Shown here: positions 33,223-45,756 of the stretch, piece after piece
Position numbering within the stretch: the first letter of the stretch is position 1
Layout: every line of letters starts with the position of its first letter
Source of the DNA: Zygnema cylindricum
Taxonomy: Eukaryota > Streptophyta > Zygnematophyceae > Zygnematales > Zygnemataceae
Direction of reading: 5' to 3'
Assembly: GCA_037447655.1 (NCBI GenBank)
Contig: JBBHKE010001199.1
Span: 62,201-126,200 of the forward strand
DNA length: 64,000 nucleotides
Position numbers and translations under genes: made by a program
The notes under the pieces: generated by a model
Seen by the model: the letters and a program-made list of their open reading frames with translations, nothing else
Told to the model about the DNA's origin: nothing
Database searches by the model: none

Positions 33223-35219
33223 ATGGGATATGATGACAACTCAAAAAGATATAGAGTATATGTTTTGGAAAAGAAAAAGATAGTTGTATCTAGAAACATT
33301 ATTATAAAAGGTGAGGAGGAATCAGCTAATCTATTCACCATGAAAAAAAACCAAACAGAAGAAACATCACAAGATTATGTTATTTTTGACACAAAAAAAG
33401 AAAATTTTATTTTCCAGTTGTTCAATAACCTCTTCGAGAGGCAATTTCTTATGATCCTCAGGTTCATCTTACGCATCGGTCGAAGCATGTTCAACCGATC
33501 CAGGAACAACAATAGCAATTTTTAAGATAGACAAGGAACGCAAGACATCAATCTGTCCCAGCCTCAAAATTTTCGAGGGAAGGAGATTTAGCAGAGGTCT
33601 GCAATCACGATCGCACTTTGCATTCACTACTGCCTCTGAAGAACCTCTGGCCATTTAGGAGGCCTTCTCCATCACCGGAAATAAATCACTGGATTGAGGC
33701 AGCAAATGACCAAATGAAGTCCATTATGGAGGCTCAAATGTGGGATTTGGTGGATCTCCCTCTCAAACAAAAAAACCATTGGCAGCAAATGGGTGTTCAA
33801 GGTAAAGTTGAACCCGGCGGCACCATTGAATGGTATAAGGCCAGACTAAAGGCCAAGGGGTACAATCAGAAAGAAGGAGTTGATTTTTAGGAGACTTTAT
33901 CCCCTGTTGTAAGATTTCCAAACGTCAAAATTTTGTTGAGTCTAACTGCAATTGAAAATATAGTACATCAGATGGATGTCAAAACAACCTTTTTACATGG
34001 AGAGCTTGAGTAAACTTTCTATATGCAGCAACCAAAAATGTATGAAGAGAATAGAAAGGAAAAATTAGTGTGCAAACTGGTAAAATCTTTGTATGGGTTG
34101 AAATAAGCCCCTAGACAATGGAACCTAAAGCTAGATGAATTTTTGACTGGGCTAGGTTTTAAAAGGATTAGTTCAGATCACTTTGTGTATGTTGTGCAGG
34201 GGGAAGATGGAGTACGCTATATTGTTGTATATGTAGATGATCTGTTACTTATCAGCAAATCAATGAATGAAATTAACCATATTAAGGAAGCCTTAAAATC
34301 AAGATTTGAGATGAATGATCTCGGTGAGGCCAAGTATATCTCTAGGATACAAGTAGAGAGAGATAGAAGCAAGAAAGAAATTATGCTGACTCAAAACGAG
34401 GCTATAGGAAATATGCTAGAAAAGTTCAAAATGAAGGAAGTAAAAGGGTGTGTAACTCCTATAGAATTCACGTAGAAGTTAGAAGGAGATGAGTTAAATT
34501 CAGTTATTATAGTTTGGGAGAGTCTAGAATCAGGGGAGGAGGAGTTTATGTCTTCTAAACCATACAGGCAGGTAGTTGGTAGCCTCATATGGTAGCCTCA
34601 TATGTTTTATGAATTCCACGAGGCCCAATATTGCAGGTGCTTGCCCTGCTCTAAGTAGAAGCTTGCAGAATTCAACTGGGAAGCTGCAAAGAGGGTTTTG
34701 AGATACTTGGCAGGGACTCAGAACCTTAAACTCGTTCTTGCAGGAGGAGAAGTGAAAGTGCAAACTTCGAGTGATGCTAGCTGTGGCGACATGCCAAGCA
34801 AAAAATCAACAACCAGATTTGTTCTACAGATTGGAATGGCATCTGCTGCTGGAGCAATAAACTACAAAAGATCACCGCTCAGTCAACAATGGAGTCGGAA
34901 TATATGGCAGTAAGTTCTGTCCTCAAAGAACTTGTAGGGGTAAAGGCACTCTTATAGGAACTTGGGTACAAATAGACTGGACCTCGGGTCATTTGGTGCG
35001 TCAAACCAGGCAGTCATTGCCATCGCCACCAATCCCAGCCACCTTTTTAAGAGGAAGCACATGGATATCGGGATGTATTTTGTCCGAAAAAAGATGCTTG
35101 CAAAGGTAGTAAAATTGTGTTATTTGCCTGATGAAAAGATGGTTGCAGGTATGCTAACTAAAGCCTTGCTTGCACCAAAATTACAGTTCTGCAAAGAGTA
35201 TATTCGACTAAGTGAATAA
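33223..35219 (+). pseudogene. copia C RT and RNase H
   Basis: RT begins near HWIEAANDQMKSIMEAQMWD (33680). MDVKTTFLHGEL (first Asp, ~33972) is present but followed by a stop. A TAA replaces a Gln near 34104. 34143-34475 is open with YVDD at its codons 30-33. RNase H is split over frames: TSSDAS (~34770), a CDNQA region reduced to ASNQA (~34995) and HMDIGMYFVRKK. The end at 35219 (stop) is 23 bases before the 3' LTR. Clearly dead. Confidence 0.82.
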
Positions 35220-35242
35220 CTAAGTCCAAAGTTTTAGGGGAG

Positions 35243-35312
35243 TGTTGGTTTTAAGTCTTTATCCTCAGAAGATAGAGCTGTGGTAGAGGATTAGGACTTA
35301 GGATATTTTATG
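35243..35312 (+). repeat. Truncated 3' LTR of copia C
   Basis: About 70 bases matching the start of the 5' LTR (TTTATCCTCAGAAGATAGAGC, ATTAGGACTTAG), then satellite sequence. The breakpoint is approximate. Confidence 0.75.
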
Positions 35313-35819
35313 ATGAATTATTGTTTGCACAAACACAAAGTTAAGTTATAAACATGGTTGAGAGTTTGTTTGAACTATTTTTGTAAGCGATAACAATATA
35401 AAGTGTTTGTTAACAATTTTGTTGTTAGCGCAAACACAAAGTTGTGTTACAAACATAGTTCGGAGTTTTTATTTTACCTCTTTTTGAGCGTGAACAATAA
35501 AGGTTGTTTATTACAAATATCTTTGTTAACGCAAACTCAAAATTGTGATAGAAACATGGTTTAGGGTTATTTTTTGACTCTCTTTGTGTGCGTTAACAAT
35601 AAACTTTGTTCATTAATATTCTTGTTGCTGTCGCAAACACAAATCTGTGTTGCAAACAATGTTGAGGGTTTTTATTAACCGTTTTTGTGAGCGTAATAAT
35701 AAACATTGTTCGTTCCAGGAAATTACTATTAGCGCAATCAAAAATTTGAGTTATAAACATGGTTTAGAGTTTATTTAAACTATTTTTGTGAGTGCTAACA
35801 ATATAAAGTATGTGTTACC
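35313..35819 (-). repeat. Satellite array 3c
   Basis: Continues array 3b after copia C, with the same monomer order in reverse orientation. It ends at TGTGTTACC, which is the target site of the solo LTR that follows. Confidence 0.9.
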
Positions 35820-36980
35820 TGTTGTTTTTGAAATGTTCGTTTCGTACTTACGCCACATTTTGTGCGCACGCGACGGTTCGTGCGTAGATTATTACCGGAA
35901 ATATTGTGGTGGTACAAATGGAGGTTCGAATGGATTTGTGGATTGGGGGAGTAATTGTACAATTGAAGTTAAAGGGATTAATTGAGTGGCTCGGAATACG
36001 TTTACAAAAGGACGGCGGATTGCGAAGCGATCCGATGTGAAATTTACGAAATGTTGAATATGTACGCCGCCGGTACGAAGCGTCTTATTTGGACAAGTGT
36101 ACTTTATTTGCGAGAGGCGTATTTATTGCAAAGGACGCAAGTTCGGTACGGTTCAATTTCGGCTAGTGGTCCGTGGTACATTTGGAGGGCGGACGGCGTC
36201 CGCCGATATTTCCAAAGGATCGTATTTTGATAATGTGGTATCAAGTGGACCGTACGTATGTGATGTCGGTTCATGACGTGGTTTCGTCCTCAAGTGACTA
36301 ATCAAGTTGATACTCAGTACGCAGATTTTACGGAAGCGTTGATGTAAATATTTGGTTGAACATTGATGTGTCTTTTTGTGAATTAATTATTAGTGTAGAT
36401 TTACTCACTTTGACATACCTTGAAGTATTCAGGTATACCGACATTAATAGAGGTAGCTGGTAGATAGCGTACCGCTGATATGCCTCCGTACATTCAGCAG
36501 TAAGCTCTTGTATATATTTGTAGGACTTCGTCATTTTAGGACATAGGAACTTTTTGGACCAAAAACTGTTTATGGTTATTTTTGGTAATTTTATCTGAGG
36601 ATTACTCTCAGATCTGCTAGCGGAATTATCTGAAATTCTGCATGTTTGTTCCTATTTATATTTTTAATCTTGTCACAGATTTTCAGGTCTATTGTGTGCC
36701 TGGTCTGTGTTTTACTTCATTGTGAAGTTAGTTTGTCTGATCAAAGTTCTGGCAAACTGTTTTTCTGCAAATTTGACTAGATGATGTGATCAATCTGTTT
36801 ATTATTTTTGTCTGAAACTTTGTGAGGTCATTTTATATCCTAGATAATATCTGTAAATGTAGTTTCAGCTTGTTTTGTTAATTCTGTTGAATTCTGTGTG
36901 TATCCAAAGTACGCTGTTTTTAGGGTACTCTGTGGTGCTTCCTAGGGTGAATCCATGGCTAGAAATAGCTATGGACAACA
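35820..36980. mobile_element. Solo LTR, 1161 bp, of another LTR element
   Basis: The ends are TGTTG and CAACA, and perfect 5-bp duplications TTACC flank it (35815-35819 and 36981-36985). Removing it restores a satellite monomer. It encodes nothing recognisable. It is not obviously homologous to the dominant LTR family, so the parent superfamily is unknown. Copia or gypsy are both possible with 5-bp duplications. Confidence 0.88.
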
Positions 36981-39218
36981 TTACCGATATTGTTGTTAGC
37001 ATAATAAAAAGTTTTTGTTACAAACATGGTTTAGAGTTGTTTTACCTCTTTTTGTGAGCGTGAACAATAAACGTTGTTTGTTTCAAATAGCTTTGTGGTT
37101 TAAAGTTTTTTATAACTCTCTTTGTGTTCGTTAACAAACAACTTTGTTTGTTAATGTTTTTGTTGTTAACGCAAACACAAATTTGTATTGCAAACATAGT
37201 TGTGGGTTTTTTTTTTACGGTTTTTGCGAGCAATTTAATAAACGTTGTCGGTTAGAAGAAATTATCGTAAGCGCAAACTGAAACTTGAGTTATAAACATG
37301 TTTAGAGTTTATTTGAACTATTTCTGTGAGCGGTAACAATATAAAGTGTTTGTTACCAATGTTGTTGTTATCGCAAGCACAAAGTTGTGTTACAAACACT
37401 ATTCGGAGTTTAATTTACCTCTTTTGAGAGTGAATAATAAACATTGTTTGTTACAAATATCTTTGTTAGTGCAAACTCATTTTTGTGATAGAAACATGGT
37501 TTAGAGTTTTTTTTAGCTCTCTTTGTGTGCGTTAACAATAAACTTTGTTCGTTAATATTTTTGTTGTTAACACAAACACAAATGTGTGTCGTAAACATAG
37601 TCGAGGGTTTAGTTTTACTGTTTTTGTCAACATAAAAATAAACGTTGTTCGTCACAAATATCTTTGTTAGCGCAAAATCAAATTTGTGATAGAAACATGG
37701 TTTAGGGTTTTTTTTAGCTCTCTTTGTGTGCGTTAATAGGAAACTTTGTTCCTTAATATTTTCGTTATTAATGCAAACACAATTTGTGTTGCAAACATAG
37801 TTTAGGGTTGTTTTTTACTGTTTTTGTGAGCGTAATAATAAATGTTGTCCGTTACAAGAAATTATTGTTAGCGCACGCACAAATTTGAGTTATAAACATG
37901 GTTGAGAGTTTATTTGAACTATTTTTGTGAGCGCTAACTATATAAAGTGATTGTTAACAATATTGTTGTTAACGTAAACACAAATTTGTGTTGCAAACAT
38001 AGTTGAGGATTTTTTTTTACTTTTTTTGTGAGCCTAATAATAAATGTTTTCCGTAAAAGAATTTATTGTTAGCGTAAACACAAATTTGAGATTTTAACAT
38101 GGTTGAGAGTTTATTTGATGTATTTTTGTGAGCGCTAACAATATAGAGTGTATGTTACCAACATTATTGTTAGTGCAAACACAAAGTTGTGTTACAAACA
38201 TGGTTTGGAGTTTATTTTACCTCTTTTTGTGAGCACGAACAATAAACGTTGTAAGTTAGAAATGTTTTTGTAAGCACAAACTCAAATTCGTGATAGAAAC
38301 ATGGTTAAATAATTTATTTATCTCTCTTTGTGTGCGTTAACATTAAACTTTGTTCGTTAATATTTTTGTTGTTAACGCAAACACAAATTTGTGTTGTAAA
38401 CATAGTTTAGGGTTTGTCTTAACTCTCTTTGTGTGCGTTAACAAAAAAATTTGTTCGTTAATATTTTTGTTGTTAACGCAAACAAAAAACTGTGTTGCAA
38501 ACATAGTTGGGGTTTTTTTTTAACGTATTTATGAGCGTTATAATAAATTTTATTTTTTGTAAGAAATTATTGGAAGTGCAAACACAAATTTGAGTAATAA
38601 ACATGGTAGAGAGTATATTTTAACTATATTTGTGAGCGCTAACAATATAAAGTGTTTGTTACAAATATCTTTGTTAGCGCAAACTCAAATTTGTGATAGA
38701 AACATGGTTTAGGGTTTTTTTTAACTCTCTTTGTGTGCCTTAACAATAAGTTTTGTTCGATAATATTTTTGTTTTTACGCAAACACAAATTTTTATTGCA
38801 AACATAGTTTAGGGTTTTTGTGAAATCTCTTTGTGTGAGTAAACAATAAAGTTTGTTCCTTAATATTTTTTGTTGTTAACGGAAACAAAAATTTGTGTTG
38901 CAAACATAGTTGAAAGTTTTTTTTATATTGTTTTCTGAGCGTAATAATAAACGTTGTTTGTTACAAACAATTATTGTTAGCGCAAACACAAATTTTAATT
39001 ATAAACATGGTTGAGAATTTATTTGAACTATTTTTGTGAGCAATAACAATACATAGTGTTTTTTACACATATTGTTATTATCGCAAACACACAAGTGTTG
39101 CAAAGATGGTTCAGTGTTTATTTTACCTCTTTATATAAGCACGAACAACAAACGTTGTTTGTTACAATTATCTATGTTAGTGCAAACTCAAATTTGTGAT
39201 AGAAACATTGTTTAGGGT
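36981..39218 (-). repeat. Satellite array 3d
   Basis: About 5.5 higher-order units in reverse orientation, with some irregular monomer order around 37,650-38,050 and 38,380-38,500 (repeated or skipped monomer types). It ends at about 39218 against a truncated copia gag. Confidence 0.92.
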
Positions 39219-40370
39219 TTAGGAGAGCACTGTGATGTAAAAACGAAAAGACAACAAGACAGTTACACCGATAGCAACACCTATCGCAACCGATTTAGCA
39301 TTCATGTCACCTATTCCGAGGAATGAGGAGAATGATGTTGATACTTGGGACTACAACAATATGGCGGCAAAGCACTTCATTCTGCCCCATCTTACTCAAG
39401 GACTTGCATCTCCTCATTTGCAGGTAGAAAAGGCATCCGATCTGTGGATTGCCCTCATAGAGATATACCACAGTGGTACTATTAAGCAGCACCAATTGGC
39501 TGATCAAAAGAAAAATGCATATGCATACAAAAGGGGAAAGATGCTAGACTTTTGTAATGAGCTTGCAACCCTTTTCATGGAACTACAGAGTGCTCGACAG
39601 GTAAAAACAGAAAAAGATGAAGGCAAACTGTCTGCTTATGAAGTTACCCGATGATTAAGAGAACATAGTCAACCGTGTGCAGGATTTGCCTGACTCCAGG
39701 TGGATTTAGAAATCTATGGTAGGGATGATTCTCTTTCGAGAGAATACGATAGAGATCCGGAGTGGAGGAAAGAGTAGACAAGCTTTGGCAGCCGGGACCG
39801 ATTGGAGGAACAAGGATCCAAGAAAGCAAGTTGGAGATTATGGAGGAGGAGGACAGAGAAATCAATCCGATGAGTTCGCACCGAGGGCCTCAAAGTGGTT
39901 GTGTAAGTATTGCAAGAAACCATGACACTATATGGCAGAGTGTACTAAGCAAACCGAACTTCGGTTAAAGGAGAGGAAGGCCGGTGGACCTCCAAGAGGA
40001 AAGAAAAAAGGCCATTGTGACCCAGGTGCTTGAGGAGGAATCCGAGGACGAGGACGACGAGTTCTTATTGGATGAGGAGTTTGAGGCAAAAACCGAGGTT
40101 GAAATTCCACGTAGGCAGAAATGTGCTTTCGGTGGATTGAAAGGTGAAACAGGTTGGATTGTGGATTCAGGTGCCTCCATGCACATGTGTAAAGACAAAC
40201 ACATGTTCACAAAAATGAGAAGGATTCCCACCGTAGAGATAGAGTACGGGGATGAGAGGATAAGGTGTAGAGAAAGTGTTACTAGAAGGAAAGACATCCA
40301 TTGTTACATTCTCACATGTGTTGTTTATTCCGCAGTTAAACAAAAACCTCATCTCTACTTCTGTGTTAGA
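39219..40370 (+). pseudogene. copia F gag and protease
   Basis: Gag core from FMSPIPRNEENDVDTWDYNN through LIEIYHSGTIKQHQLADQ (39304-39654), then frame changes. The zinc knuckle CKYCKKP...C near 39902 is interrupted by a TGA at the position of the Gly before the His. The acidic tail is followed by WIVDSGASMHMC (protease, 40155-40190) with the catalytic motif intact. The frame is lost at about 40258. Confidence 0.85.
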
Positions 40371-41460
40371 TGATAAGGGTTTTGACACTAGCACTAGGAA
40401 TGGAGTTTTTACTGCTAGTTTTGAGGAAAAAGTTTATTTCACCGCTGAAAAAGGTAGCCAAGGGATGTTTAGGTTGATTCTAAGTAATGAAAAGAATAAA
40501 CTTTGCTATGCTGATGTTCATGATATAATGTTGTGGCATAAGAGGCTTGGGCATGTGAATCTAGATAAGTTAAAAGAGATGAAAAAGATGGGAGTAGTAG
40601 AAGGGATTCAATTGGTATGAATGAGAATCTAAGTGATTGTGGTGGATGTGCCCAAGGAAAAGCACACCGATTACCTTTTCCACAAACCACCACATATAAA
40701 GGAGAAAAGGTTCTAGATTCGGTACATACGGATATCTGGGGACGGGCTAAAGTGCCGTCACTCGGGGGGAAAAGATTTACGATGAACATTACCGATGATT
40801 GGTCTCGGTTCTCCAGGGTATATTTTTTGAAAAACAAATTAGAGGCTCCGAAATATTTTAAGCAATACAATGCATGGAGTGAGAAACTCCATGGAACCTT
40901 AATCAAGAGAGTAAAGAGTGACAATGGTGGAGAGTATACCTCAAACCAGTTTGAGGATTTTTTGAGAGAAGATGGAGTGCAACACCAAAAGACAATTCCA
41001 AAAAATTGGGAACAGAATGGTGTAGCCGAAAGGCTAAACATGACACTAAGTGATAGTGCTAGAAGTATGTTGTCGGATAAAAAGATAGGATATAGGTTTT
41101 GGGCCGAAGCAATGAACTCTGCGAATTACCTCAAAAATAGAGTTCTTACTTCGATGGTAAAAGGTCAAATACCTTGTGAGAGATGGACAGGCCGAAAACT
41201 AGATATATCTCACCTAAAAGTTTTTGGTAGTCAAGTGTTCAATCTAGATACACATCGGTCAAATTGGAAATGAGATCCTAAAAGAACAGCAGGATACATG
41301 TTAGGATATGATGAGGATGTAAAAGGATATAGAGTTTATGATCTCAAAAGAGGAGATATAATTCTAGTGAAGCATCTAGTAGTTATGGATGAAGGAAAAT
41401 ATATGGATCCCTTCAAGTATACAAAGTCAGTAAAAATCAGATTTGAATCATAGAATTCCG
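40276..41460 (+). pseudogene. copia F integrase
   Basis: LWHKRLGHVNLDKLKEMKKM (zinc region), then a frame change. 40617-41273 is open with CGGCAQGKAHRLPF, VHTDIWGRAKV (first Asp), VKSDNGGEYTSNQF (second Asp), NGVAERLNMTLSD (Glu) and FWAEAMNSANYLKNRVLT...HLKVFGSQVFN. Core catalytic residues are present. A TGA at 41272 and a TAG near 41451 break the rest. Confidence 0.87.
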
Positions 41461-41543
41461 ATGACTTTGAGCTTCGTAACTATCCAGGTTTAATAAAAGA
41501 TGATATCCTTCCAGGTACAAATCAGACCGAGAAGGACTCGCCC

Positions 41544-43338
41544 GTGGAAACACCAAGGACAACTCTACCCGAAGCAGAAGACATGGTGGAAATAGACCCG
41601 AAACGAAGGGACAGCGGAGAAGACGAGATTGTTCGAAAGAATCCACGAGAACCATCTATTCCAACAACATTTTTTAGGGATGAAAGAGATGTAGTAAAAT
41701 GCTACAGGAGAAACAAGTTTATAACAAGGTAACTAAACTTTCACATCTGGATGAACCTCAGACTTATGGAGAGGCAATGAATTGTCTGGAGAGAAACCAG
41801 TGGAAAAAAACCATCAATGAGGAGATGGCCTCAATCATGGCAGCGGATACTTGGGAGCTGGTGGATTGTCCACCTAACCAAAAATTAATTGGTTGTAAGT
41901 GGGTGTTCAAACTTAAACAAAGACCGGATAACACCATTGAGCGTTATAGCGCCCGGTTACTGGCAAAAAGATTTACCCAGAAAGAGGGAATTGACTATGA
42001 GGAAACCTTTGCTTGTGTCGTCAGATTTCCCTCCGTCCGAATACTTCTCAGTCTGGCAGCAGCAAAAGACATGGAGGTGCACCAGATGGACATCAAGACA
42101 ACCTTTCTGCATGGAGAACTCAAAAAGGGGATCTTCATGCGACAACCTGTAGGATTTGTGGAACAAAGAGAGGAGAGTAAGGTATGCCGGCTGATCAAAT
42201 CCGTTTATGGTTTGAAACAGGCGCCCGGCAGTGGAACAAAAAGCTGGACGAGTTTCTTATCGGTCTATGATTTATCGGAATTACTTCAGATCACTCAATC
42301 TATGTATTTGAGGATGAGGAAGCTATTATTTCTATTGCAATTTATGTTGCTGATTTGTTTGATTTAAGTAAGTCAATGGATAAAATTAACAAACTGAAAA
42401 CGGATCTAAAAGGAAAATTTGAGATGAAAGATATGGGAGAGGCAAAATATATAATGGAATTCAAGTAGAGAGAGACAAAGAAAATAAAACAATTAGATTA
42501 ACCCAGAAAGAGGCCATTGGGAACATGTTGGAAAAATTTCAGATGGATAAGGCTAATAGTTGTACAACTCTAAAGGAGTTAACGAAGGGAAGTGAGGGAA
42601 TGGTGGAAGAGGAAGTCATAGTCTTAGATGATGAACTAGGTCCTGAAGAACAAAATTTCATGCAGACGATTCCTTACAGATAAGTAGTGGACAGCCTAAT
42701 CTATTTCATGAAGTGTACCCGGCCTGATTTAGTTGCAGCTGTAGGAGTGCTGAGCAGAAGTCTGAATGCTCCCACTAAGAGAGATTGGTAGGCACCTAAG
42801 AGAATCTTTAGATATCTGACAGGGACTAGGGAGATATGGTTGCATTTGGGTGGGGAAAATACTGACATCACTACTTAGAGTGATGCCAGTTATGGGGATG
42901 CTCTAATGAGGAGATGCACTTCTAGATATATATTTTAGGTGGGTGATGGGGCTTGCTGCAGGAGCAGCAAACAACAAAAGGTTATTGCTCAGTCCACCGT
43001 GGAGGCTGAGTATATGGCCTCTTGCTCTGCTAAAAAAGAGCTGATGTGGGTGAAATCTTTGCTGGGTGAACTTGGTCATCTTAAAGGTGGTGTGCAATTT
43101 TTTTTTTTGTGAGAATCAGACAACCATTGCCTTTGCTGCCATTCCTAAACACCATTTTAAGGCTAAACACATGGATATCAAACTTAGCTTTGTTAGGGAA
43201 AAAGTAGAAAACAAGATAATCAATTTAGAGTATAGACCAGATAGTGAGATGGTTGCAGGTATGATGACCAAGCCTGTACCTTCCCCTGAATTATTTTTTT
43301 GCAGAGAGAAGTGTGGTCTTAAATTTAGTAGTGACTAA
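41544..43338 (+). pseudogene. copia F RT and RNase H
   Basis: 41699-42367 is open over the RT N-terminus (TINEEMASIMAADTWELVDC, CKWVFKLKQRP, MDIKTTFLHGELK). A frame change follows in the YGLKQAP region. The catalytic box reads YVAD (42343-42354) instead of YVDD. RNase H has several stops (TTTSD region ~42878, others to 43000). The end 43066-43338 is open with HHFKAKHMDIKLSFVREKVE. The last stop is followed by AAAAAATAAGGGGAG and the 3' LTR. Confidence 0.85.
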
Positions 43339-43351
43339 AAAATAAGGGGAG

Positions 43352-44240
43352 TGTAGATATTAATGTTTTCTTTTGGCATTTTCTAGGTTTAAAACTTGTA
43401 AACTAAAGACAGGAAAATAGCAGAGGCAGTCTGCTCTAACTCCTCTCTCAAGCCTCCACACTTGCCGACGTCACTGAAGGCTAGAGAGGGAGCTAGAGCC
43501 ATGGATGCCTAAGCTTCATAGAGAGATAGACATCGGACCCTTGGTAGATTTACGAAAAAGATTGACTGACCCAGGATTTCATCCTTGTACCTTCCGTGCG
43601 TCAATGTAGCCGTTAGCTTTGTCCTATAGTCTAGGACGAGTGTTGTGATATATAGGGTACGATAACTACTTAAATACAAACAAGTTAGGAATTTCATTTA
43701 ACACAATGAACAGAGTCGTAGAATGTAAAATTGGTTAAGTATAGTACGGATTAGAGTACCGCACGAAGCAAATATATCGCACATTTTTTTAGACAGACAG
43801 AGTTAAAAGTTGGTTCTAATTGAACGGCCATGATAGGAGCCGATATCACGGAGTGGACGTTTTGGCGGTTTTTTGGTCGTCACCACACCAAGGGACAAGT
43901 GGTGACATCTCATTTGCTTAAGGCATCTTTGGAGAATTTTAGAGTGAGTCAGGATGTAGCACGTGTCACCTCTTTGGTCGTGTCGTACAATGGCCGTACA
44001 TAAAGTCCTTCGGCACTGGTACCTTTTTGTACAACACAGTGTTTTGATTGGAGCCGTACGCTAGTAGTAGAGGGATTAGAGAGGGGTTTTAGACTTAGTA
44101 AAATTTGAGGTAGGCAACCTCTCTCCTTCAATGCTTCTGTACAAATAGGTCATCTTTGACCTTTTATAATTTACTGCTCAAGGAAGCAAATTCAGAGATC
44201 CTTTTTGCTATCGTCCTAGGGGACCCAGAGTTGCAGTTTG
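43352..44240 (+). repeat. 3' LTR of copia F, degenerate
   Basis: Starts TGTAGATATTAATG directly after the polypurine tract. It keeps the family markers (TTTCTAGG, GAGCTAGAGCCATGG, T-arm-like CCAGGATTTCATCC, GTAC motifs at 43980-44060, CTGCTCAAGGAAGCAAATTCAGAGA). Similarity ends near 44240 and the true end could lie up to about 44324. Confidence 0.7.
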
Positions 44241-44695
44241 CGCATAGTGCCGCAAAAGTTGTATATGTCTTGTATTAAAGTAGGGTCAGACTGAGAAAGT
44301 GGCGCATATGGTGTATATATTACAAGCAAATGTTAATGCAAGTGAAGACTATTTATGAGCTTGTTAAAAACAACAAAAATTGTAGTAATGTTGTGTCAAT
44401 GTATTTTATTTTAAACCAAAACACAAAAAACACAAAAAACACAAAAAAAATCTAACTCTCAAGTATTTGTACGGATGTGCTAATTCGGTTCAATTCATGC
44501 GTCAATCATTACAGGAGGAAATACAATTTTATTTAAGTGAGCTGATCAAATCAGCCTTTGTAGAGTGCATAGCTACTTTTTAGAAAAAATTTAACAACAT
44601 TTACTAAAGTCATGTAATGTTTGTGATGCGTCCTCGATGCGTCTATGTTGTTACAAAAATAATATAGTGGTTTTTGTATAATATTTGTTCAAGGT
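44241..44695. other. Unassigned spacer, A-rich
   Basis: Possibly the tail of the degenerate LTR followed by host sequence with AACACAAAAAACAC-type low-complexity repeats. No gene seen. Confidence 0.45.
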
Positions 44696-45743
44696 TGAAA
44701 CTCTGAGGCCTCCATAAGTCCTCAGAGTGGACAGCTTCCAAGAAGCCTCTAGGATAATCCTGACCCCTTTGTGTTTCAGCAAAAAAACTGCCACCTTGGC
44801 AGACAAAAAATCTGACCACCCCGCACCCCTGTGAAGGCAAGACTCCCTTGAGTCGATAGCAAAAAAAATCTCTGAATTTGCTCCCCTGAGCAGTAAGTTA
44901 TGGAGGGTCAAATATGACCTTTTGTACAGAAGCTCTCTGGGAGAGAGGGTCCTATCTCCTAATTTTTCTAAGTCCTATCTCTCTCACAGACTCTATCTTC
45001 TGATGTACGGAACCAATCAGAATACTGTTCCGTACGTAAAAGTACAGCTGCCGGTGTACTTTATGTACGAACATTGTACGACATGGCCCAAATGTCGACA
45101 CATGTCATATCCGGATTCGGTGCCATAATCTCCGGAGATTCCACGATCGAATGTAATTTCGCCACGTGTCATCCGATGTGGCGATGGCCACAAACCGCCG
45201 AAATCTTCTTCCGGGATCTCGGCGCTAACCCCGGCCGTCCGATTAAATTCGGATTTAATCGTAGCCGTAATAAATACATGCGCGGTATTTGTTTCAATTA
45301 CAAAACAAATGCGCGGTATTGCTTTTTGTCCGTACCGTAATTCGTACATTATATATTACTGGATTTATGTATCCAGTAATCCATTACAGTTAAATGATTT
45401 GTCGTACGTATAAATATTTAAATAAATATCAAACTATATACAATGTAACACTACTGCTAGACTTAACGGCTAAGGCTACCTGCTATTTCCTTTCTGCCGG
45501 CCGGTAGGTACAAGGATCAATTCCTGTTGCCGGCACATACCTTTTAAATAAATAAACCCTAACTAATATAAATTTCCCGTAAACCTTAGGATAGCCTAGG
45601 TAGCCATGGCTCTAGCATCCTCTCCAATTTCTCAGTGACTGCGACAAGTTTGAGAGTTGGAGAGAGAAGTTAGAGGTAGACTGCCTCGGCTTCTTTATTT
45701 CTTTTCAGACCTAGAAAATGCTTTAAAACCATTAGTTTCTACA
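44696..45743 (-). repeat. 3' LTR (type A) of element 1
   Basis: 1048 bp. On the minus strand it starts TGTAGAAACTAATGG after AAATAAGGGGAG and ends GAGTTTCA. It includes the U5 ATG of the gag start (ATGGAGGCCTCAGAG) and the GTAC cluster with CCAAT. Confidence 0.9.
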
Positions 45744-45756
45744 CTCCCCTTATTTT

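Larger units (their letters stand above)
30794..35312 (+). mobile_element. Ty1/copia retrotransposon C, gag-deleted and 3'-truncated
   Basis: A second copia family inserted in the satellite. The 5' LTR starts TGTTGGTTTTAAAAC at 30794. The 3' LTR starts TGTTGGTTTTAAGTC at 35243, after TTTTAGGGGAG, but lasts only about 70 bases before satellite resumes. Compared with the monomer consensus about ten satellite bases are also missing, so a deletion removed most of the 3' LTR plus flanking satellite. Gag and most of protease are absent internally. Confidence 0.85.
39219..44240 (+). mobile_element. Ty1/copia retrotransposon F, 5'-truncated and decayed
   Basis: The internal region is of the same family as 45744-50099, with gag, protease, integrase, RT and RNase H in order. 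The 5' LTR and the first ~75 gag codons are missing at the satellite junction. A degenerate 3' LTR starts at 43352. Many stops and frame changes are present. No target duplication can be identified. Confidence 0.9.
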
